Assembly: GCA_020741775.1 (NCBI GenBank)
Contig: DYYG01000005.1
Span: 1 to 64,000 of the forward strand
Length of the DNA stretch: 64,000 bases
DNA from: Methylorubrum populi
Lineage (GTDB): Bacteria > Pseudomonadota > Alphaproteobacteria > Rhizobiales > Beijerinckiaceae
Direction of reading: 5' to 3'
The position numbers were made by a program, and so were the translations under genes. The notes under the pieces are model-generated. The model was not told the DNA's origin and made no database searches. It worked only from the letters and a program-made list of their open reading frames with translations. Positions 55,527-62,518 of this stretch are shown here, in pieces. Every line of letters begins with the position of its first letter. Within the stretch, counting starts at the first letter, position 1.

Positions 55527-56547
55527 GGACGCCCTCCTTCTCCGGATTGATCGCTTCCTCCACCCGCAGCACGTAGGCGCCCTGCGACTGGCCGGCCCGG
55601 CACCAGAACAAGGGCCGGTCGTTGCCCTCGAGCTTGATCCGCGTCGCCGGCGTCGCGTCGAGTTCGATCACCTGCCCCACCTTCAGCCCGGCGATCTCGC
55701 CCAGGGTCAGGTGACGCTCCTCCAGCACCGCCCGCAGGCGCACCGCCGTCTTCTGCACCTCGGCGGCGATCTGCTCGGCCCAATGCGGATCGCGGGCGGC
55801 GGATTCGCCGGTCAGCACCTTGGACAGCGCCGGACGCAGGGGATTCAGCACCGTCTGCGGAAGGATGAGGAACATCTCGCCGCCGCGGTTGAGCGCCTGG
55901 AGCAGGAACTTGGCCTGCACCGCCTTGTTGGAGCGCCGGCCGATCACCGCGAACTCCATCCGGGTCTCCATCCGCTCCAGGCGGAACGGCGTCTGCGAGA
56001 CGAGGCCGAAGGAGGATTCGAGCGCCTTGCCCGCTTGCTCGAACACCATCTGCGCGATGCGCAGTTCGAGGGCCGAGAAGTTGCGCTCGTCCTCCACCGG
56101 CGGCTCGGAGCCGTCGGAGCCGAACAAGACTTCGACCATGGTGTAGAGGAAGTCGCGGTCGAGCCCGACGAGGATGTGCCCGTCCCATTCCGGCGCGTGG
56201 AAGATGCCGACGACGGCATTGGCGTCGTAGGCATCGAGGAACTCGCCGAAGCGCCCGCTCGTGACGCCGCTCAGGGAATAGAAGGTCGAGGAGGCCGCCA
56301 GGTGCTTGGCCGCGTCGCTGCAGGCGGTGGCGAGCCGGTCGAACACCACGTGCAGCATCGGCAGGCGGTCGAGCGACAGGCCGCCGGCCTCCAGGATGCG
56401 GGCCCGGATGTCGGCCTCCGGCTTCGGAGCCGCCGCGAACACGGGCACCGGCTCGGGCGCAGGCATCGGAGCCGGCTCCGGTGCCGGAGCGGATTCGGGC
56501 ACCGGATTGGCCTCAGGCACCGCGTCGGGGTTCTCGATCTCATCCAT
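55510..56547 (-). CDS. fliM: Flagellar motor switch protein FliM
   Basis: C-ring protein linking chemotaxis signal to the switch. The 345-residue product has the CheC-like core (VVFDRLATACSDAAKHLAASS, FHAPEWDGHILVGLDRDFLYTMVEVLFG, LEERHLTLGEIAGLKVGQVIELDATPATRIKLEGNDRPLFWCRAGQSQGAYVLRVEEAI). The N-terminus MDEIENPDAVPEANP followed by a Pro/Glu/Ala-rich stretch (16-40) has no clear EIDALL-type CheY-P site. 12 bp after motA. Confidence 0.94.
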   Translation of the reverse strand: MDEIENPDAVPEANPVPESAPAPEPAPMPAPEPVPVFAAAPKPEADIRARILEAGGLSLDRLPMLHVVFDRLATACSDAAKHLAASSTFYSLSGVTSGRFGEFLDAYDANAVVGIFHAPEWDGHILVGLDRDFLYTMVEVLFGSDGSEPPVEDERNFSALELRIAQMVFEQAGKALESSFGLVSQTPFRLERMETRMEFAVIGRRSNKAVQAKFLLQALNRGGEMFLILPQTVLNPLRPALSKVLTGESAARDPHWAEQIAAEVQKTAVRLRAVLEERHLTLGEIAGLKVGQVIELDATPATRIKLEGNDRPLFWCRAGQSQGAYVLRVEEAINPEKEGVHGLFG

Positions 56548-56559
56548 CTCGAAAGGGCC

Positions 56560-57432
56560 TTACGCTGCCGCCTCGGCGCGGGCACCCGGCACGGTGGCGC
56601 TCTCGACCTCGTCGATGGTCGGACGGTCGGCGCCGGCGATCCCCTTGCGGCCGTGCTCGATCGCCACCTGGGGCAGCGCGCCGTTCATGTAGGCGATCAG
56701 GGTCTGCTTGATGATCGTGTAGGGGGCGCATTGCTTCTCGCGCACGCCCTTCACCTTGATCGCGAGCGGCGCCAGCACTCCATACGAGGCGAACACGCCG
56801 AAGAAGGTGCCGACCAGAGCCGCGCCGATCAGGCCGCCGAGGATCTGCGGCGACTGATCGAGGGCGCCCATCGCCTTCACGATGCCGAGCACCGCCGCGA
56901 CGATGCCGAGCGCCGGCAGCGCCTCGGCCACCGTGTTGATCGCGCCGTAGGGCTTCAGCACCGACTTCTTGTGGGTGCCGATCTCCTCCTCCATCAGCGC
57001 CTCGATCTCGTGGGAGCGGGCATTGCCGATGAGGATCAGGCGGCAGTAATCGCAGATGAACAGGACCAGATCCGGGTTCTTGGTCACTTCCGGATGGCTC
57101 TTGAAGATCTCGGAATTCTCCGGATCGTCGAAATGCGTCTCGACCTCGTTGCGCGGCTTGGTCTTCAATTCGCGCATCAGCGCATGGAGCAGACCCAGCA
57201 GGGAGAGGAAGTCCTGGCGCTTGGGGCCCTTGTTGGTGAAGGCCTCCATGGTCGCCTTGCCGGAATCCATCACCACCTTGAGCGGATTGGCGATGACGAA
57301 GGTGCCCGCCGCCATCCCGCCGATGATGACGAACTCCCAGGGCTGCCAGATCACGATCAGATGCCCGCCCATGGCGACGAAGCCGCCGAGCATGCAGCCG
57401 ATCGCGATGACGAGGCCGACGAGGATTCCCAT
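56560..57432 (-). CDS. motA: Flagellar motor stator protein MotA
   Basis: Proton-conducting stator subunit. The 290-residue product has four membrane segments (about 3-22, 32-50, 168-190, 200-226), the cytosolic loop with KPRNEVETHFDDPENSEIF that contacts FliG (charged, Glu98), and conserved Pro173 (ALPALGIV) and Pro222. Start ATG 57432 has GGAG eight bases upstream. First gene of motA-fliM-DUF6468-fliN-fliG-flhB-unknown, divergent from hslV. Confidence 0.97.
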   Translation of the reverse strand: MGILVGLVIAIGCMLGGFVAMGGHLIVIWQPWEFVIIGGMAAGTFVIANPLKVVMDSGKATMEAFTNKGPKRQDFLSLLGLLHALMRELKTKPRNEVETHFDDPENSEIFKSHPEVTKNPDLVLFICDYCRLILIGNARSHEIEALMEEEIGTHKKSVLKPYGAINTVAEALPALGIVAAVLGIVKAMGALDQSPQILGGLIGAALVGTFFGVFASYGVLAPLAIKVKGVREKQCAPYTIIKQTLIAYMNGALPQVAIEHGRKGIAGADRPTIDEVESATVPGARAEAAA

Positions 57433-57648
57433 GACGTGGCTCCGGAGGACACCGCTGCGGAGCGGGCGCCGACACGCGCGACACCGCTCCTATCGAGCGG
57501 ATAGGCGCGGTGGCTTGCGCGGAGCTTTTTCGTGGGTTTCCGGGATGCCGCTTGGAGCCGGGCATCCGAGCGCATAACTGAGGCTCGTTCCCTTTCCCGA
57601 CCGAACCGGAGCCCTTCCTTGGCCCATTCCGATAACGGCCCGCCGCAG

Positions 57649-58179
57649 ATGCATGCCACCACGATCCTGATGGTCCGCAAGGCGGGCCGGGTGGTGATCG
57701 GCGGCGACGGTCAGGTCAGCCTCGGCCAGACCATCGTGAAGGGCAATGCCCGCAAGGTGCGGCGGCTTGCCAAGGGCAGCGTGATCGGCGGATTCGCCGG
57801 GGCCACCGCCGACGCCTTCACCCTGTTCGAGCGGCTGGAGGGCAAGCTGGAGCAGTATCCCGGCCAGCTCACCCGCGCCTGCGTCGAGCTCACCAAGGAT
57901 TGGCGCACCGACCGCTATCTCCGCCGCCTGGAGGCGATGATGCTGGTGGCCGACAAGGAGGTGAGCCTGCTGCTCTCCGGCTCCGGCGACGTGCTCGAAC
58001 CCGAGACCGGGGTGATGGCGATCGGCTCCGGCGGCAATTACGCCCTGGCCGCCGCCCGCGCCCTGGAAGAGGGCGACCTCGACGCCGAGGCGATCGTGCG
58101 GCGGGCGATGAAGATCGCCGCCGACATCTGCGTCTACACCAATGGCAGCCTCGTCCTCGAATCCCTCGACGCCGTCTGA
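57649..58179 (+). CDS. hslV: ATP-dependent protease subunit HslV
   Basis: Proteolytic core of the HslVU (ClpQY) protease. N-terminal Thr nucleophile lies in [22 protein letters not shown], so a few residues must be removed; the frame also opens at TTG 57619 ([15 protein letters not shown]), preceded by GGAG, which would give the longer propeptide common in alphaproteobacteria. The start is thus uncertain. Later motifs: [50 protein letters not shown] and [15 protein letters not shown]. Followed by hslU 101 bp on. Confidence 0.96.
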   Translation: MHATTILMVRKAGRVVIGGDGQVSLGQTIVKGNARKVRRLAKGSVIGGFAGATADAFTLFERLEGKLEQYPGQLTRACVELTKDWRTDRYLRRLEAMMLVADKEVSLLLSGSGDVLEPETGVMAIGSGGNYALAAARALEEGDLDAEAIVRRAMKIAADICVYTNGSLVLESLDAV

Positions 58180-58280
58180 GGACCGCCCTCCCTGGAAAGG
58201 CGGCTTAGCCCCGCTTAGATCGATTGTCGGGAGGTTTCGCGCCTCTCCGCCAAGTTCCAAAAATCGGCCGCAGGAGCCCG

Positions 58281-59594
58281 ATGACCACCTTCTCTCCCCG
58301 CGAGATCGTCTCCGAGCTCGATCGTTTCATCGTCGGCCAGAAGGACGCCAAGCGCGCCGTCGCCATCGCCCTGCGCAACCGCTGGCGCCGCCAGCAGCTC
58401 ACGGGGCCGCTACGGGACGAGGTGGCGCCGAAGAATATCCTGATGATCGGGCCGACCGGCTGCGGCAAGACCGAGATCGCCCGGCGGCTGGCCCGGCTCG
58501 CGGGCGCGCCCTTCCTGAAGATCGAGGCCACCAAGTTCACGGAGGTCGGCTATGTCGGCCGCGACGTCGAGCAGATCGTGCGCGATCTCGTCGAGGTCGG
58601 CATCGGCCTGACCCGAGAGGAGAAGCGCAAGGCGGTCAAGGCCAAGGCGGAAGCGGCCGCCGAGGCCCGCATCCTCGACGCGCTGGTGGGGCCGACCGCC
58701 AGCCAGGCGACCCGCGAGAGCTTCCGCAAGAAGCTGCGCAACAGCGAACTCGACGACAAGGAAGTCGAGATCGAACTCGCGGCGGGCGGGTCGCAGGGCA
58801 TGCCGATGTTCGAGATCCCCGGCATGCCGGGGGCCTCCATGGGCGCGATCAACCTGTCCGACATGCTCGGCAAGGCGCTGGGCGGCCAGCGGGGCAAGCC
58901 CCGCCGCATCACCGTGGCCGATGCCTACGCGCCCTTGATCGCCGAGGAGAGCGACAAGCTCGTGGACGACGACGCCCTCACCCGCGAGGCGATCCGCGAG
59001 GTCGAGGATAACGGCATCGTCTTCCTCGACGAGATCGACAAGATCTGCGCCCGGGAGGGCCGCTCCGGCGCCGACGTCTCCCGCGAGGGCGTGCAGCGCG
59101 ACCTGCTGCCGCTGATCGAGGGGACCACGGTCGCGACGAAGCACGGGTCGGTGAAGACCGACCACATCCTGTTCATCGCCTCCGGCGCCTTCCACGTCTC
59201 CAAGCCCTCGGACCTGCTGCCGGAATTGCAGGGCCGCCTGCCGATCCGCGTCGAGTTGCAGCCGCTCACCGTCGAGGATTTCAAGCAGATCCTCACCACC
59301 ACGGAGGCGAGCCTGATCAAGCAGACCGTCGCCCTGATGCAGACCGAGGGCGTGACCCTCGACTTCACCGAGGATGCCATCGATGCCCTCGCCCGCGTGG
59401 CGGTGGAGGTGAACGGCTCGGTGGAGAATATCGGCGCCCGGCGCCTCCAGACCGTGCTGGAGCGCGTCATCGACGAGATCTCGTTCACCGCCACCGACCG
59501 CTCCGGCGAGACCGTGCCGATCGATGCCGCCTATGTGCGTGAGCGCGTGGCGGATCTTGCCGCCAACACGGATCTGAGCCGCTTCATCCTCTGA
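58281..59594 (+). CDS. hslU: HslU AAA+ unfoldase
   Basis: ATPase that unfolds substrates for HslV. The 437-residue product has [34 protein letters not shown], Walker A GPTGCGKT (57-64), the HslU pore signature GYVGRDVE, a variable I domain (about 105-215), Walker [11 protein letters not shown], sensor region [26 protein letters not shown], and the C-terminal [20 protein letters not shown] ending DLSRFIL for HslV docking. The stop is followed directly by repeat copy B. Confidence 0.98.
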   Translation: MTTFSPREIVSELDRFIVGQKDAKRAVAIALRNRWRRQQLTGPLRDEVAPKNILMIGPTGCGKTEIARRLARLAGAPFLKIEATKFTEVGYVGRDVEQIVRDLVEVGIGLTREEKRKAVKAKAEAAAEARILDALVGPTASQATRESFRKKLRNSELDDKEVEIELAAGGSQGMPMFEIPGMPGASMGAINLSDMLGKALGGQRGKPRRITVADAYAPLIAEESDKLVDDDALTREAIREVEDNGIVFLDEIDKICAREGRSGADVSREGVQRDLLPLIEGTTVATKHGSVKTDHILFIASGAFHVSKPSDLLPELQGRLPIRVELQPLTVEDFKQILTTTEASLIKQTVALMQTEGVTLDFTEDAIDALARVAVEVNGSVENIGARRLQTVLERVIDEISFTATDRSGETVPIDAAYVRERVADLAANTDLSRFIL

Positions 59595-59689
59595 TTCGGG
59601 ATCCGCTCGATCGAAGCGGATCCCGTATCCGCAAGCCGGCGCGGCGCCTGAGCGAAGCCCAGATCCGCCATCCCGAAGGGATCAAACGG
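59595..59689 (+). repeat. Dispersed repeat copy B (stop-codon-proximal, hairpin-forming)
   Basis: It starts right after the hslU TGA and matches copy A (6568-6663, opposite strand) over about 93 bp at about 80% identity. It opens with an 11-bp perfect hairpin CGGGATCCGCT/AGCGGATCCCG and has GAGCGAAGCC and ATCCCGAAGGGATCAAACGG. Similarity to copy A stops at 59689, next to the IS110-family element. It may end hslU transcription. Confidence 0.85.
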
Positions 59690-59693
59690 CGAC

Positions 59694-59731
59694 TGTATTG
59701 CGGGTCAATTGGTGTATTGCGGGTCAATTGG
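59694..59731. repeat. Tandem 19-bp direct repeat at IS110 transposase end
   Basis: TGTATTGCGGGTCAATTGG occurs twice head to tail (59694-59712 and 59713-59731). The transposase stop (59724-59726) lies inside the second copy. It could be a doubled right end or recombination site; no third copy was noticed in the window. Confidence 0.9.
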
Positions 59732-60674
59732 CCACGTCGCTTTCGGCGAAGGTTTTGTCGTCTCGGACGAGGGCATTGGCGAGGACGACGAGGCGGCGGC
59801 CGGTGGCGACGATGGCGACCTTGGCGGGCTTTCCCGCTTCGCGCATCGCCTTGTAGGGGGCTGTGAAGGCAGGACAGGCCCGGGCTGCGACCATGCCGGC
59901 CATGTAGAACGCCGTTCTGAGGCAGGGTCGGCCGCCGGCGATGGCGTGACGTCCGGGGTGGCGACCGCTCTGGGTGGGATGAGGGGCCATGCCGGCCAGG
60001 CTCGCGGCGGCCTTGCGGTCGATGGCTCCGAGTTCGGGCATGTCCGTGATCAGAACGGTGGCGATGCGCCGGCCGATCCCAGGGATCGAGGTCAGGATGG
60101 TCCGTTTGCGGGCGAGGTCCGGAGCCGCGGCGATGCGCCGGTCGAGCGCGGTCTCGACCTCGGCACAGGCGGCCTCCAGGCTATCGATCACCGCCCTGTG
60201 GCTGTCGGCCACCAGCGGATCGAGCGCCTGCTTGAGCCGGGTCTTCTCCAGGGCGATCAGTTCGGTGAGTTGGCGGCGACGGGTCGAGAGCGCCTTGAGC
60301 GCGATCTGATCGGGCTCAGGGGCGGGGCGCAGGTGCTCGGGCATGCGCTGAGCAAAGCGCGCGATGAGCGCGGCGTCCAGCCGATCAGTCTTGGCGATTA
60401 CCCCCTCGGCCGTGCGGAAGGCCCTGATCCGGCGCGGATCGACCAGACCCACGGGCAGGCCGGCCGCACTCAGAGCCGCGGTCACAGGGTAGGCGTAGGG
60501 GCCGATGGCCTCCAGGGCGACCCGCTGCACACCCCGGCTCGTCACGGCGGCGATCAGGTCGCGAATGCCGGCCGGGGTATTGTCACACCGGAGCGGCTTG
60601 GCGGCGGGGTGGAACCCGAGATCAAGGAAGTCCTTGCCGACATCGATACCGGCTGTGGGGACGGAGCTGAGCAT
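59724..60674 (-). CDS. IS110-family transposase
   Basis: DEDD transposase of 316 residues. The RuvC-like N-terminus has Asp11 (AGIDVGKDF), Glu55 (ALEAIGPYAYP) and Asp97/Asp100 (KTDRLDAALIARF). The C-terminal domain has SIPGIGRRIATVLI and the catalytic Ser region GMAPHPTQSGRHPGRHAIAGGRPCLRTAFYMAGMVAAR (Ser236). It looks intact. ATG 60674 (MLSSVPTAGIDVG) is the conserved start; the longer frame to 60842 is unsupported. Elements with this enzyme use a bridge RNA from their own non-coding end to choose sites. Confidence 0.93.
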   Translation of the reverse strand: MLSSVPTAGIDVGKDFLDLGFHPAAKPLRCDNTPAGIRDLIAAVTSRGVQRVALEAIGPYAYPVTAALSAAGLPVGLVDPRRIRAFRTAEGVIAKTDRLDAALIARFAQRMPEHLRPAPEPDQIALKALSTRRRQLTELIALEKTRLKQALDPLVADSHRAVIDSLEAACAEVETALDRRIAAAPDLARKRTILTSIPGIGRRIATVLITDMPELGAIDRKAAASLAGMAPHPTQSGRHPGRHAIAGGRPCLRTAFYMAGMVAARACPAFTAPYKAMREAGKPAKVAIVATGRRLVVLANALVRDDKTFAESDVAN

Positions 60675-60860
60675 GGCCGATCCTGTCCTGTACGCGGGCG
60701 CCCGCCGGAGCGGAGCCCAAGCGACTGTTCGGAGTACGCACGACAGGGCGTCCGGGATCATGCCGATTGACGATCGTGGCACGAGGGGCGAGCGACCCAC
60801 ACGGGAACAGACCTGGATCTCGTAAGAGCGCCGGACGCCCAAGCCGTATCAAATCACGGC
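60675..60860 (-). other. Structured non-coding region 5' of the IS110 transposase; bridge RNA candidate
   Basis: This stretch has no convincing gene. GGGCGTCCGG (60746-60755) is the exact reverse complement of CCGGACGCCC (60831-60840), so an RNA read on the minus strand could close a 75-nt loop that contains smaller stems. In IS110-group elements such as IS621 the bridge RNA is encoded in the non-coding end upstream of the transposase. The identification is inference from place and folding only. Confidence 0.3.
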
Positions 60861-61242
60861 CAGCCTTCAGGTACAGGATGTCGTATGAGCCGCGACATCC
60901 GTCGATCCTTTCGGAAGCACGGATGTCGTCGGCACCTCGGATGCGGCGCGGGTTCGCCGTTCCTGAAGGGCTCGGGTTAAAGCCTTTCGGCGGCACAATC
61001 CGTTCGGATCGATTTGTGCCGCAGATGGCGTAAAGGCCTGAAAAGATCGGTCAGGGGCGCTCTGGCCGGTCGATCTTCCGTCGAATGCGGCGGATCGGAG
61101 GAGCTGCGCTTCGCTGCGAATGTTGCGCGAATGCGATCAGGCCGCTGCGAAACAAGTGTCGAGTGCCGCGAATGTTGCAGGGCGGGGACAGCCGAACCGA
61201 TCAAACCATGCTCTAAGCTGACATAACCAGCCGAGCCGGTCG
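60861..61242. other. Intergenic region before the LuxR-type gene
   Basis: No gene seen. It holds GGATGTCG (60876-60883) opposite CGACATCC (60893-60900), with GGATGTCG again at 60921-60928, and a 9-bp inverted repeat GCGGCACAA (60990-60998)/TTGTGCCGC (61014-61022). These may be IS remnants or binding sites. It should contain the promoter of the LuxR-type gene. Confidence 0.5.
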
Positions 61243-62370
61243 ATGTCACGTTTCGACGCCCTTGCCTTGATCGACGCATGCTACGCGGCGGCCCTCGATC
61301 CCGAGAAATGGCCCAGCGCGCTGGATGGCATCGCCGATGCGGCGGAGGCGCGGGGTGCCGTGATCGTGTCGCATGATCCGCGGCGCACGGCCCAAACCCT
61401 GGCCTCCGAGCGCATCGCCGAGGTGAACCACGATTACGGCGTCGGTGGTTGGTGGCAGCACGATACCCGCATCCGCCTCGGTCGCGAGCGCGGCCTGTTG
61501 AGGCCGGGCACCATCACTGTCGACGAGATGTATATCGCGCCCGAGGAAAAGCGTTCCGATCCGTTCTTCCAGCATTTCCTCAGCCGGCACAGCCTCGGCA
61601 ATCTTTGCGGCTATATCGACGCCGACCCTATCGACCGCCACACCCTCTCGTTCAGCCTGCCCCGCGACGCCCGCATGGGCTCGTTCGAGGGCGCCGAGAT
61701 CGAGCGGCTGCGCCTGATCGGTCCGCATGTCGTCCGTGCCTTCAAGCTCGCGACCCTGGTTGGCGAGATGCGCCGCGAGACGGAGGGGCTGACCTCGGCC
61801 CTGGAACGGATGCGGGCGGGCGTGATCGTGCTCGACCGGCATGGCCGTGTCCGGCTCGTCAGCCCGGCGGCGGAGACATTGGGGGCCGGTTATTTCGTCC
61901 TGCGCAGCGGCGTGGTGCCGGAGGCGGCGGAGCCGGCCGATCGCGGGCGCTTCGATCGCTTCCTGGCGGAGGCGCTGCCGACCGGGACTTGGCCGCGACA
62001 GGGCACGATGCTTCTGCGCCGCCGGGGCGGCGGCCACCCGCTTTTCGTCGAAGCGATGCCGCTGCGGGGCGGTGATCCGTTCCCGGCGGCGGGCAGCGGC
62101 CTGGATGGCGGAGCGGTCCTGCTGCTGCGCGATCTGCTCGCCCCGGCCACACGCCCGATCGAGCCGCTCCTCGAACAGCTCGGCCTGACCCGGGCGGAGG
62201 CGCGGGTCGCGGCCCTGGTCGGCCGGGGATCGCCGCCGCGGGAGGCGGCGGACCAACTCGCGGTCGGCGAGAGCACCGTGCGCAGCCATCTCAGGGCGGC
62301 CTATGCCAAGCTGGCGATCCATCGTCAGAGCGAGCTGGCGGTGCTCATCACCCGCCTCGACAGCCTATGA
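61243..62370 (+). CDS. LuxR-type transcriptional regulator
   Basis: A 375-residue protein with a C-terminal LuxR helix-turn-helix (about 315-368): LTRAEARVAALVGRGSPPREAADQLAVGESTVRSHLRAAYAKLAIHRQSELAVLI. The N-terminal 170 residues are a sensor of unknown ligand (DALALIDACYAAALDPEKWPSALDGIADAAEARGAV), followed by a PAS-like stretch (RMRAGVIVLDRHGRVRLVSPAAETL). Similar proteins are common in Methylobacterium and Bradyrhizobium. There is no adjacent LuxI. The gene is monocistronic. Confidence 0.85.
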   Translation: MSRFDALALIDACYAAALDPEKWPSALDGIADAAEARGAVIVSHDPRRTAQTLASERIAEVNHDYGVGGWWQHDTRIRLGRERGLLRPGTITVDEMYIAPEEKRSDPFFQHFLSRHSLGNLCGYIDADPIDRHTLSFSLPRDARMGSFEGAEIERLRLIGPHVVRAFKLATLVGEMRRETEGLTSALERMRAGVIVLDRHGRVRLVSPAAETLGAGYFVLRSGVVPEAAEPADRGRFDRFLAEALPTGTWPRQGTMLLRRRGGGHPLFVEAMPLRGGDPFPAAGSGLDGGAVLLLRDLLAPATRPIEPLLEQLGLTRAEARVAALVGRGSPPREAADQLAVGESTVRSHLRAAYAKLAIHRQSELAVLITRLDSL

Positions 62371-62518
62371 GAGCCTGTTCGCGCCGGGTGGCGGGGGGCA
62401 TCCCGCGCGCGCCCTCATCCTTCGAGGCTCCCCTCGGTCGCATCTCACGGTGAGAGCGTAGCAGGGGCGAGGTGATCGCTGCGATGCCGTTGCAGAGGCG
62501 GGACCGCCCCTGAGGCGC

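Larger units (their letters stand above)
59690..60860 (-). mobile_element. IS110-family insertion sequence (boundaries approximate)
   Basis: The element holds one IS110 transposase gene on the minus strand. The right boundary is set where similarity of repeat B to copy A is lost (59690). The left boundary is unknown; 60860 is a guess that includes the structured upstream region. As usual for IS110 there are no evident terminal inverted repeats or target duplications. Two tandem 19-bp direct repeats (59694-59712, 59713-59731) mark the transposase 3' end. Confidence 0.7.

Noticed and set aside
55036..57504. 822-codon frame antisense to DUF6468 gene, fliM and motA
   Set aside because: His/Arg/Gly-rich shadow of three well-identified genes.
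60675..60842. 5' extension of the IS110 transposase
   Set aside because: The added 56 residues are not family-like, and the region shows inverted repeats better explained as non-coding.
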